Of a DNA stretch of 5,869 nt, positions 1-5,834 are shown piece after piece (position 1 is the stretch's first letter; every line of letters begins with the position of its first letter). The DNA lies in NCBI GenBank assembly GCA_024695185.1, contig JAILIR010000131.1, positions 1 to 5,869 of the forward strand. Reading direction: 5' to 3'. The notes under the pieces were generated by a model. That model saw only the letters and a list, made by a program, of their open reading frames with translations. It was not told the DNA's origin and searched no databases. Made by a program: the position numbers and the translations under genes. Source of the stretch: a bacterium. GTDB lineage: Bacteria; Bacillota_I; Bacilli_A; Acholeplasmatales; JAEDCM01.

Positions 1-1127
1 TAGAACTCAAGAGAAAAATCAGTTTGATTAGTTATTTCGATATCATTAATCTTTGTAACTACATCACCAATTTCTACACCAGCAGTATCTGATGGTGAAT
101 TTAATACTACATTTCTAATAAGCATACCTTTAGTAATACTACTATCAATATATACATTATAGGCATGATACTTATTATAGCTTTCTAAGTAACCTGATCT
201 TTCACTAGCGTAATTATCGTTAAAGCTTTCAGTAGCAAATTCTAAAGAAAAACCTCTTGCTACTAATGATGATACATATTCATCTTTAAGTTCTTCCCAT
301 AAATCATCAAATGTATCATAATCATATGTTTTAATTGTTCTAACATCTGTTACTGTTAAACCAAGAATAGGGCTTAATATAGCCTTATTTTTGCCTTCAA
401 TTTCATCAATTGCTTTTTCTACCTTATCAACCTTAACAGCCATATACATACCATCAATATCAGGCTTTCCTTCTTGTTGAGTTGATAATTTAGATGTATT
501 AATACCTATTAATTCACCATTTAAATTTACTAGTGGTCCACCACTATTACCAGCATTTATATCAGCTGTATGTTGTACTACATCACTACTTATATTTGAT
601 ACATTACCTTTAGTGAATGTATTAACATATTGCAAATATAATGGTGTACCCATTGCAAAGCACATTGCTCCTTTTTTAATAGTTTCTTCTTCTGCGAAAG
701 GAACGACATTATATTTAGTATATGAAGTAAATGTTAATACACCAATATCATAAGTTTCACTATAGCCTAATCTATTTGCTGTAGTGGTTGATTCATCATT
801 AGAATATACTTTAAACTTTTCTCCGCTTTCTATAACATGTCTATTAGTAACTAAATAATAAGTATATGAATTATTATCATTAATTTCTCTTTTATATACT
901 ACTCCTGAACCTAGTGAAGATGCTTCTTCGTTTTCAGCACTTGAATAATTTAAAACACAGAATGTGGCATCATCTAAAAACTCTGCTACATTACACATTT
1001 GTGTTTCTAAATCTGATTCTAATATATCAACTGTGTTTCTAGGAACACTTGTTGTTTTCTTTTTATTACAACCAACTAAAGATATAGCCATACATATAGT
1101 AATAACTATAAACATTATTTTTTTCAT
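1..1127 (-). CDS. HtrA/DegP-like serine protease, lipoprotein, with PDZ domain (C-terminus beyond window)
   Basis: Predicted surface-anchored serine protease, probably acting on misfolded or exported proteins as HtrA/DegP/DegQ enzymes do. I translated 375 residues; the frame is open to the left edge, so the C-terminus is missing. Residues 1-20 form a lipoprotein signal: MKK, a hydrophobic stretch, then lipobox L17-V-G-C20. The trypsin-like domain has all three catalytic residues: H97 in TNRHVI, D127 in YDIGVL and S195 in NAGNSGGPLVN. A PDZ-like domain starts at about L255 (LGLTV) and resumes at G334 (GMLIRNVV...AGVEIGDVVTKIN). Between these lie about 65 extra residues (roughly 266-333), which is unusual. 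The ATG at 1127 follows a GGAGGT site by 8 bases and overlaps the tatD stop (ATGA), implying translational coupling. The fold and triad are clear; the substrate is unknown and the exact HtrA subgroup is not assignable. Confidence 0.9.
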   Translation of the reverse strand, partial: MKKIMFIVITICMAISLVGCNKKKTTSVPRNTVDILESDLETQMCNVAEFLDDATFCVLNYSSAENEEASSLGSGVVYKREINDNNSYTYYLVTNRHVIESGEKFKVYSNDESTTTANRLGYSETYDIGVLTFTSYTKYNVVPFAEEETIKKGAMCFAMGTPLYLQYVNTFTKGNVSNISSDVVQHTADINAGNSGGPLVNLNGELIGINTSKLSTQQEGKPDIDGMYMAVKVDKVEKAIDEIEGKNKAILSPILGLTVTDVRTIKTYDYDTFDDLWEELKDEYVSSLVARGFSLEFATESFNDNYASERSGYLESYNKYHAYNVYIDSSITKGMLIRNVVLNSPSDTAGVEIGDVVTKINDIEITNQTDFSLEF

Positions 1128-1897
1128 AATAATCTACCTCCAAATAACATATTAGCGTTATTAGTTGTAGCTTCTTCAACTTTCTTAATATCTATACCTT
1201 TAATATCCGCTATTTCTTTAGCGATTAAAGGGATATAATAAGGAGCATTTCTTTTACCTCTATAAGGGGTTGGAGTTAAATAAGGGCAATCTGTTTCAAG
1301 AACAAAATTAGACAAATCTAATTCCTTAACAACCTCTTTAACATTCTTGGCATTCTTAAATGTTACTACTCCACCAATACCTATTTTTAAGCCTAATTTA
1401 ATAAATTCTCTTGCCATTTCAAGGCTTCCACTATATCCATGCATAACACCAATAAGAGGCTTACCTACGCTCTTTAATACTTCTAGCGTATCTCCTATAG
1501 CATCTCTAGAATGAATTATAAGTGGTAGGTTGTATTTAATAGATAATTCTATTTGTTTTTTAAATACTTCCTTTTGTAAATCAATTTTAGATTTATCCCA
1601 GTAGTAATCTAGTCCACATTCACCAATACCTACAATTTTCTTATTTTCTTTAATAAGATTTTCTAGATAAAGAAAATAATTATCACTATAGTCATCTAAG
1701 TTAGTAGGATGTAATCCTACAGTTGGATAGCAAAAATCGTATGTGTTAGATAAATCTAAAGCTAATTTGTTTGTTTCCTTATCGAAGCCTACAACTATTA
1801 ACTTTTTAACATTTTCTTCTTGGCATTTATTAATGACTTCTATTCTATCACTATCAAATGCACAATCAAAAATATGACAGTGTGTATCTATATACAT
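1124..1897 (-). CDS. tatD: TatD-family metal-dependent hydrolase / DNase
   Basis: Predicted cytoplasmic TatD-family nuclease of the metallo-dependent hydrolase (TIM barrel) superfamily; family members are Mg-dependent deoxyribonucleases with 3'-5' exonuclease activity. The 257-residue length is normal for the family. Expected metal ligands are present: H6 and H8 in DTHCHIFD, H63 in GLHP, E93 in GECGLDYYW, H129 in IIHSRDA, H153 in MHGYSG and D203 in ETDCPYLTP, followed by the usual PYRGKRNAP segment (211-219). The ATG at 1897 follows a G-rich site (GGGGG, 1904-1908). The gene lies 41 bases after ybaK with no terminator between them and overlaps the protease start by 4 bases, so it is probably co-transcribed with the cysteine genes. 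Family assignment is firm; the cellular substrate is not known from sequence. Confidence 0.95.
   Translation of the reverse strand: MYIDTHCHIFDCAFDSDRIEVINKCQEENVKKLIVVGFDKETNKLALDLSNTYDFCYPTVGLHPTNLDDYSDNYFLYLENLIKENKKIVGIGECGLDYYWDKSKIDLQKEVFKKQIELSIKYNLPLIIHSRDAIGDTLEVLKSVGKPLIGVMHGYSGSLEMAREFIKLGLKIGIGGVVTFKNAKNVKEVVKELDLSNFVLETDCPYLTPTPYRGKRNAPYYIPLIAKEIADIKGIDIKKVEEATTNNANMLFGGRLL
1136..1141 (-). promoter_or_regulatory. Ribosome binding site of the protease gene
   Basis: On the minus strand GGAGGT lies 8 bases before the ATG at 1127. It sits inside the last codons of tatD (encoding the Gly-Gly-Arg end), which fixes the protease start and shows that the two genes are translated from one transcript. 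Confidence 0.85.
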
Positions 1898-1903
1898 GCT
1901 ATA

Positions 1904-1908
1904 CCCCC
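1904..1908 (-). promoter_or_regulatory. Ribosome binding site of tatD
   Basis: GGGGG (in the context GAATGGGGGT) precedes the tatD ATG at 1897 by 6 bases. The mirror position in the other arm reads GAATGGAGG, a better anti-Shine-Dalgarno match, so the left copy carries an A-to-G difference in its ribosome binding site and may be translated less efficiently. Confidence 0.6.
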
Positions 1909-1938
1909 ATTCTATTTGATGAATGTGATAATTATGTG

Positions 1939-2400
1939 TTAAATAATATCAATGTATGTGATATTTATTAATTTTTTTAAATCATTAGGATTCATTTCTA
2001 CTTGATAGCCTATTTTACCTGCACTAAAGGTTACTAATTCATAGTTTAGGGCTGTTATATCCATAACAGTTCTAAAAGGCTTTTTCATGCCTATTGGTGA
2101 ACATCCTCCATGAATGTAACCAGTTAAATCAAGTAGTTCTTTTGATTTAATCATTTCAATTGATTTTTCATTAACTGCTATAGCAGCTTTTTTTAAGTTA
2201 AGCTCAGCACATACAGGTACAACAAAAACATAATTTCTTTTTGAAGCACCTACAGTAACAAGTGTTTTAAATACTTTATTAGGATCTAAATTTAAAGTAT
2301 TTGCTACCTCCATACCATTAGTTATCGTATTATCGTAATAATGGGGAGTATAAGCTATTTTCTTTTGATCCAAAGTACGCATTACATTAGTCTTTTCCAT
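1939..2400 (-). CDS. ybaK: YbaK/EbsC-type Cys-tRNA(Pro) deacylase, left copy
   Basis: Predicted cytoplasmic trans-editing enzyme that hydrolyses cysteine mischarged on tRNA(Pro). The 153-residue protein is one YbaK-like domain. K45 in the VFKTLV motif matches the essential lysine of the family; GGCSPIGMKK (98-107) and SAGKIGYQVEMNPNDL (126-141) match the conserved GG.(S/T).IG.KK and SGGK-type segments. I chose the ATG at 2400, which overlaps the cysE stop as TAATG; a TTG three codons upstream is possible but has no better ribosome site. It is the third gene of the cysteine module, 41 bases ahead of tatD. It differs from the right copy at 13 of 153 residues, with a cluster at 115-123. A related ProX-type editing activity is the main alternative. 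Confidence 0.92.
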   Translation of the reverse strand: MEKTNVMRTLDQKKIAYTPHYYDNTITNGMEVANTLNLDPNKVFKTLVTVGASKRNYVFVVPVCAELNLKKAAIAVNEKSIEMIKSKELLDLTGYIHGGCSPIGMKKPFRTVMDITALNYELVTFSAGKIGYQVEMNPNDLKKLINITYIDII

Positions 2401-2957
2401 TATTTCCAAATACCAATAACAGTCTCACCATCTGGTACATCTTTAAGTATTGTTGCATTTGCAGCAATATTAACATTGTTTCCTACAGTAACATTACCTA
2501 AGATTCTAGCACCTGTACCAATCATGACGTTATTCCCAACAGTTGGGTGCCTTTTAACATGATCAAATTTTCTACCACCAAGTGTTACTCCATGATAGAT
2601 TAAAACATCATCACCAATAATTGATGTTTCACCAATTACTACTCCTGCGCCATGGTCAATAAATAATCTTTTACCAATCTTAGCACCTGGATGTATTTCA
2701 ATGTGTGTTATAAATCTACCAACATACATAATTAATTCAGCTAGTAGTTTAAAATGTATTTTCCAGAAGAAATGAGCAATTCTATAATAGATTAGAATCT
2801 TTACTCCTGGATAAGTTAAGATAATTTGTAAAAAGTGTCTAGCAGCTGGGTCTCTTTTCTTTACTGATTTAAAGTATTTAAAACCAATTAAATAAATAAG
2901 TAGGTAAAATAAGACGATAGCTCCTAAGACTATTAATAATATAAAATACCATTCCAT
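2400..2957 (-). CDS. cysE: Serine O-acetyltransferase, short and membrane-anchored, left copy
   Basis: Predicted to acetylate L-serine with acetyl-CoA to give O-acetylserine, the substrate of the CysK encoded just upstream. It has 185 residues, against about 220-270 in typical CysE. Residues 4-25 are a continuous hydrophobic segment followed by basic residues (KYFKSVKKR), so the protein is probably held at the inner face of the membrane by one N-terminal helix. RDPAAR (35-40) and YPGV (49-52) open the remnant alpha-helical part. The left-handed beta-helix runs from about 85 to the end, with hexapeptide repeats, catalytic H102 in IDHGAG, E87 at the position of the partner acidic residue and H137 in KRHPTVG. 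The chain stops at VIGIWK, so the flexible C-terminal tail is missing. Start and stop both overlap neighbours (TAATG). It differs from the right copy at 7 residues. Confidence 0.93.
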   Translation of the reverse strand: MEWYFILLIVLGAIVLFYLLIYLIGFKYFKSVKKRDPAARHFLQIILTYPGVKILIYYRIAHFFWKIHFKLLAELIMYVGRFITHIEIHPGAKIGKRLFIDHGAGVVIGETSIIGDDVLIYHGVTLGGRKFDHVKRHPTVGNNVMIGTGARILGNVTVGNNVNIAANATILKDVPDGETVIGIWK

Positions 2958-3817
2958 TATTTTATTACACTCAAATATTTTAGCCCTGAATCAGGTGAAA
3001 TAGCTAAAATATTACCCTTTCCTAATGTCTTTGCAGCAATTACTGTAGCAGCACTTGAAATGCCTAAAAATAGCCCTTTCTTGGCTAATCGTTCCATTTC
3101 AATGAAACAGTCGTCACTCTTTACTGTTACTATTTCATCATAACAGTTAGTATCTAATAAGCTAGGTATAAAATTAGCTCCTATACCTTGTATTTTATGG
3201 CTTCCACTATATCCTTTAGATAAGAGCGGAGATTCCTCTGGTTCTACTCCTATAACTTTAATATTAGGGTATACCTCTTTTAATCTTTTTGATAAGCCGG
3301 TAATGGTTCCACCACTACCGATACTACAGACTACATAATCTAAAGACTTAAAGTCTTCTATTATTTCTTCTGCGGTTGTTTCATAGTGTGCAAGGGCGTT
3401 ATCAGGGTTATCGAATTGTCCCATAATATGATACCCTTTTTCTTCTTTTAATTTATTAGCTAAGTCTATTGCACCTTTCATACCTAATGATCCATCAGTA
3501 AGTATTACTTCAGCACCATATGCTTTAATAGCTTTGATTCTTTCAATGCTCATAGAATCAGGCATAATTATTTTAACATTTAAGCCTAAGGATGGTGCTA
3601 GACATGCAAGTCCTATTCCTGTATTACCACTAGTAGGTTCAATAATAGTGTCACCCTTCTTGATTTCACCACGTTCTAAAGCTTTTATTAACATATATTT
3701 AGCTGCTCTATCTTTTATGGATCCTCCTGGATTATATCCTTCTAGCTTAATATAAATATTTTCATATCTAACTATAGGAGTATGACCAACTAAATCAAGT
3801 ACATTTTCATAAATCAT
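2957..3817 (-). CDS. cysK: Cysteine synthase (O-acetylserine sulfhydrylase), left copy
   Basis: Predicted PLP-dependent enzyme that converts O-acetylserine and sulfide to L-cysteine in the cytoplasm. The 286-residue length is slightly short for CysK. The PLP Schiff-base lysine is K35 in [16 protein letters not shown] (61-67) is the substrate loop; GSGGTITG (167-174) binds the PLP phosphate; GISSAA (252-257) and SPDSG (274-278) are further family signatures. The ATG at 3817 is chosen because AAGGAG lies 8 bases upstream; a GTG three codons earlier overlaps that site and is therefore unlikely. First gene of the minus-strand operon, overlapping cysE by one base. It differs from the right copy at 15 residues, none in the motifs listed. 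A CysM-like or O-phosphoserine-using enzyme is less likely given the adjacent cysE. Confidence 0.96.
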   Translation of the reverse strand: MIYENVLDLVGHTPIVRYENIYIKLEGYNPGGSIKDRAAKYMLIKALERGEIKKGDTIIEPTSGNTGIGLACLAPSLGLNVKIIMPDSMSIERIKAIKAYGAEVILTDGSLGMKGAIDLANKLKEEKGYHIMGQFDNPDNALAHYETTAEEIIEDFKSLDYVVCSIGSGGTITGLSKRLKEVYPNIKVIGVEPEESPLLSKGYSGSHKIQGIGANFIPSLLDTNCYDEIVTVKSDDCFIEMERLAKKGLFLGISSAATVIAAKTLGKGNILAISPDSGLKYLSVIK

Positions 3818-3825
3818 AAGAATCA

Positions 3826-3831
3826 CTCCTT
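3826..3831 (-). promoter_or_regulatory. Ribosome binding site of left cysK
   Basis: On the minus strand AAGGAG lies 8 bases before the ATG at 3817. It overlaps the possible upstream GTG codon and so decides the start in favour of the ATG. The right copy has the identical site. Confidence 0.85.
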
Positions 3832-3844
3832 ACATACAGTAAAT

Positions 3845-3872
3845 ATTATATCATATTAATATAATTTTTCAA
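3845..3872 (-). promoter_or_regulatory. Sigma-A-type promoter for the minus-strand cys operon
   Basis: Read on the minus strand: -35 TTGAAA (3872-3867), 16-base spacer and -10 TATAAT (3850-3845) with an extended TGn element directly in front (TGATATAAT). This is a near-consensus vegetative promoter. The leader to the cysK ATG is only about 20 bases, too short for a T-box or riboswitch. Its mirror partner has the same -10 but a different -35. Confidence 0.8.
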
Positions 3873-3897
3873 AAAATGTTTTCATGATTAACATTTT
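3873..3897. repeat. Short stem-loop almost on the axis of the inverted duplication
   Basis: AAAATGTT (3873-3880) and AACATTTT (3890-3897) are perfect 8-base inverted repeats around a 9-base loop that itself contains TCATGA. The centre at 3885 is 1.5 bases from the axis of the whole duplication, so the arms are homologous almost to the midpoint if a 3-base length difference is allowed on the right side. It lies between the two -35 elements. It may be the remnant of the fold-back that created the duplication, or part of a shared operator. Confidence 0.6.
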
Positions 3898-3900
3898 CTT

Positions 3901-3928
3901 TTTAAATATTATCATAATATGATATAAT
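3901..3928 (+). promoter_or_regulatory. Extended -10 promoter for the plus-strand cys operon
   Basis: The -10 TATAAT at 3923-3928 is preceded by TGn (TGATATAAT), a full extended -10. With the same 16-base spacing the -35 position reads TTTAAA (3901-3906) instead of the TTGAAA of the left promoter, so recognition probably depends on the extended -10. The -10 is followed by a short leader identical to the left one. Confidence 0.72.
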
Positions 3929-3932
3929 ATTT
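3904..3932. promoter_or_regulatory. Dyad symmetry overlapping the right promoter (possible operator)
   Basis: AAATATTAT (3904-3912) and ATAATATTT (3924-3932) are perfect 9-base inverted arms, and between them ATCAT-AAT-ATGAT (3911-3923) forms a second nested dyad. They cover the spacer and -10 of the right promoter. The left promoter has a different AT-rich arrangement. In such AT-rich DNA dyads arise easily, so a role as repressor site is only a possibility. Confidence 0.3.
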
Positions 3933-3943
3933 ACTGTATGTAA
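3931..3943 (+). promoter_or_regulatory. TTAC-N5-GTAA dyad in the leader, conserved in both arms
   Basis: TTACTGTATGTAA sits just after the -10, near the expected transcription start, and is present unchanged at 3830-3842 in the left arm. It lies in a block identical in both copies. A compact dyad at this place could bind a repressor, but no known regulator motif is recognised. Confidence 0.3.
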
Positions 3944-3947
3944 GGAG
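3942..3947 (+). promoter_or_regulatory. Ribosome binding site of right cysK
   Basis: AAGGAG lies 8 bases before the ATG at 3956. The alternative GTG start at 3947 would overlap this site, so the ATG is taken as the real start. Confidence 0.85.
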
Positions 3948-3955
3948 TGATTCTT

Positions 3956-4816
3956 ATGATTTATGAAAATGTCTTAGATTTAGTAGGACATACTCCTGTA
4001 GTTAAATATGAAAATATTTATATTAAACTAGAAGGATATAATCCAGGTGGATCTATTAAAGATAGAGCTGCTAAATATATGTTAATAAAAGCACTTGAAC
4101 GTGGTGAGATAAATAAAGGTGATACAATCATTGAACCAACTAGTGGTAATACTGGTATAGGACTTGCATGTCTTGCTCCAAGTTTAGGTTTAAATGTAAA
4201 AATCATTATGCCAAATTCTATGAGCGTTGAACGCATTAAAGCAATAAAAGCATATGGTGCTGAAGTAATACTTACTGATGGATCATTAGGTATGAAAGGT
4301 GCTATTGATTTAGCTAATAAACTAAAAGAAGAAAAAGGATATCATATTATGGGACAATTTGATAATCCTGATAATGCACTTGCTCATTATGAGACTACCG
4401 CAGAAGAAATCATAAGTGATTTCAAAGAATTGGATTATGTAGTCTGTAGTATCGGTAGTGGTGGAACCATTACCGGATTATCTAAAAAATTAAAGGAGCA
4501 TTATCCTAATATAAAAGTAATAGGAGTAGAACCTGAAGAATCTCCACTTTTATCAAAGGGATATGCAGGAATCCATAAAATACAAGGTATAGGAGCAAAT
4601 TTTATACCTAGTTTATTAGATACAAATTGTTATGATGAAATAATAACAGTAAAAAGTGATGACTGCTTTATAGAAATGCAAAATTTAGCTAAAAAAGGGC
4701 TATTTTTAGGGATTTCTAGTGCTGCTACAGTTATTGCTGCGAAAACTATAGGAAAGGGTAATATTTTAGCTATTTCACCTGATTCTGGGCTAAAATATTT
4801 AAGTGTAATAAAATAA
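3956..4816 (+). CDS. cysK: Cysteine synthase (O-acetylserine sulfhydrylase), right copy
   Basis: Second CysK, 286 residues, with every functional motif of the left copy: K35 in NPGGSIKDR as PLP lysine, PTSGNTG at 61-67, GSGGTITG at 167-174, GISSAA at 252-257 and SPDSG at 274-278. The 15 differences are I15V, R17K, K53N, D87N, I91V, E154S, S158E, R178K, V182H, S204A, S206I, V230I, E242Q, R243N and L265I (left to right); many are conservative and none falls in a catalytic motif, so both copies look functional. In the first 126 bases I count 12 base differences, of which 10 are silent. It heads the plus-strand operon behind its own promoter and overlaps cysE by one base (TAATG). Confidence 0.96.
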   Translation: MIYENVLDLVGHTPVVKYENIYIKLEGYNPGGSIKDRAAKYMLIKALERGEINKGDTIIEPTSGNTGIGLACLAPSLGLNVKIIMPNSMSVERIKAIKAYGAEVILTDGSLGMKGAIDLANKLKEEKGYHIMGQFDNPDNALAHYETTAEEIISDFKELDYVVCSIGSGGTITGLSKKLKEHYPNIKVIGVEPEESPLLSKGYAGIHKIQGIGANFIPSLLDTNCYDEIITVKSDDCFIEMQNLAKKGLFLGISSAATVIAAKTIGKGNILAISPDSGLKYLSVIK

Positions 4817-5373
4817 TGGAATGGTATTTTATATTATTAATTGTCGTAGGCGCTATCGTCTTATTTTACTTACTAATTTATTTAATTGGATTTAATTATT
4901 TCAAATCAGTAAAGAAAAGAGACCCAGCTGCTAGACACTTCTTACAAATTATATTAACTTATCCAGGAGTAAAAATTCTAATTTATTATAGAATTGCTCA
5001 TTTCTTCTGGAAAATTAAATTAAAATTACTTGCTGAAATAATTATGTATATTGGTAGATTTATAACACATATTGAGATTCACCCAGGCGCAAAAATAGGT
5101 AAAAGATTATTTATTGACCATGGCGCAGGAGTAGTAATTGGTGAAACATCAATTATAGGTGATGATGTATTGATATATCACGGAGTAACTTTAGGTGGTA
5201 GAAAATTTGATCATGTAAAAAGGCACCCAACAGTTGGGAATAACGTTATGATTGGTACAGGTGCAAGAATCTTAGGTAATGTTACTGTTGGAAGTAATGT
5301 TAATATTGCGGCTAACGCTACAATTCTAAAAGATGTACCTGACGGCGAAACTGTTATTGGTATTTGGAAATAA
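4816..5373 (+). CDS. cysE: Serine O-acetyltransferase, short and membrane-anchored, right copy
   Basis: Second CysE, 185 residues, with the same architecture as the left copy: hydrophobic anchor 4-25, basic linker, RDPAAR (35-40), YPGV (49-52) and a left-handed beta-helix with E87, H102 and H137. It differs at L11V, K27N, H68K, F69L, L75I, V79I and N160S, mainly in and near the membrane-proximal part; the catalytic beta-helix has one change only. It also ends in VIGIWK without the usual C-terminal tail, so this ending predates the duplication or split. The stop shares a base with the ybaK start. This is the best conserved of the three pairs. Confidence 0.93.
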   Translation: MEWYFILLIVVGAIVLFYLLIYLIGFNYFKSVKKRDPAARHFLQIILTYPGVKILIYYRIAHFFWKIKLKLLAEIIMYIGRFITHIEIHPGAKIGKRLFIDHGAGVVIGETSIIGDDVLIYHGVTLGGRKFDHVKRHPTVGNNVMIGTGARILGNVTVGSNVNIAANATILKDVPDGETVIGIWK

Positions 5374-5834
5374 TGGAAAAGACTAATGTAATGCGAATTC
5401 TAGATCAAAAGAAAATAGCTTATACTCCCCATTATTACGATAATACTATAACTAATGGAATGGAAGTAGCTAATACTTTAAATTTAGATCCAAATAAAGT
5501 TTTTAAAACACTTGTTACAATAGGCGCATCAAAAAGAAATTATGTATTTGTTGTTCCTGTATGTTGTGAGCTTAACTTAAAAAAGGCCGCAAGTGCTGTT
5601 AATGAAAAATCTATTGAAATGATTAAATCAAAGGAACTTTTAGATTTAACAGGATATATTCATGGCGGATGTTCTCCAATAGGTATGAAAAAGCCATTTA
5701 GAACTGTGATGGATAAATCTGCCCTTAAATATGATAAAATCACTTTTAGCGCAGGAAAAATAGGATATCAAGTAGAAATGAATCCACTTGATTTAAAAAA
5801 GTTGATAAATATCACATACATTGAAATTGTTTAA
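5373..5834 (+). CDS. ybaK: YbaK/EbsC-type Cys-tRNA(Pro) deacylase, right copy
   Basis: Second YbaK-type editing domain, 153 residues, keeping K45 in VFKTLV, GGCSPIGMKK (98-107) and SAGKIGYQVEMNP (126-138). It differs from the left copy at T9I, V50I, A65C, I74S, I115K, T116S, N119K, E121D, L122K, V123I, N139L, D151E and I153V. Six of these lie within 115-123, just before the SAGK motif, making this the most diverged pair. The ATG at 5373 overlaps the cysE stop (TAATG); the in-frame TTG at 5364 is less likely. Co-transcribed with cysK and cysE; the next gene should begin a few bases beyond the window edge. Confidence 0.92.
   Translation: MEKTNVMRILDQKKIAYTPHYYDNTITNGMEVANTLNLDPNKVFKTLVTIGASKRNYVFVVPVCCELNLKKAASAVNEKSIEMIKSKELLDLTGYIHGGCSPIGMKKPFRTVMDKSALKYDKITFSAGKIGYQVEMNPLDLKKLINITYIEIV

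Larger units (their letters stand above)
1904..3886 (-). repeat. Left arm of long inverted duplication (cysK-cysE-ybaK and spacer)
   Basis: This arm is the inverted counterpart of 3887-5869. Gene starts and stops match by x + x' = 7773 with no net length change across all three genes and the spacer behind ybaK. The true outer end cannot be set: homology is still visible at 1904, whose mirror is the last base of the window, so the arm may go on into tatD or further. Confidence 0.95.

Noticed and set aside
964..1155. Plus-strand open frame of 63 codons
   Set aside because: It lies opposite the start of the lipoprotein protease and the end of tatD, both well supported; no ribosome site or recognisable protein.
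2341..2562. Plus-strand open frame of 73 codons
   Set aside because: Antisense to ybaK and cysE with no family features; a shadow of the real genes.
3534..3755. Plus-strand open frame of 73 codons
   Set aside because: Antisense to left cysK. An equivalent frame at 4018-4236 in the other arm is preserved only because the cysK protein is conserved.
3947..3955. GTG start for cysK three codons upstream (also at 3826 in the left arm)
   Set aside because: The GTG overlaps the AAGGAG ribosome site, which is well spaced for the ATG; the ATG also gives the usual MIYEN start of CysK.
3818..3955. T-box, S-box or other riboswitch leader for the cysteine genes
   Set aside because: Each leader is only about 20 bases from -10 to start codon and lacks any T-box sequence or complex folding.
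4018..4236. Minus-strand open frame of 72 codons
   Set aside because: Antisense shadow of right cysK, mirror of the one at 3534-3755; no ribosome site of its own.
5364..5372. TTG start for ybaK three codons upstream (also at 2409 in the left arm)
   Set aside because: The ATG forms a clean TAATG overlap with the cysE stop, the same coupling as between cysK and cysE.
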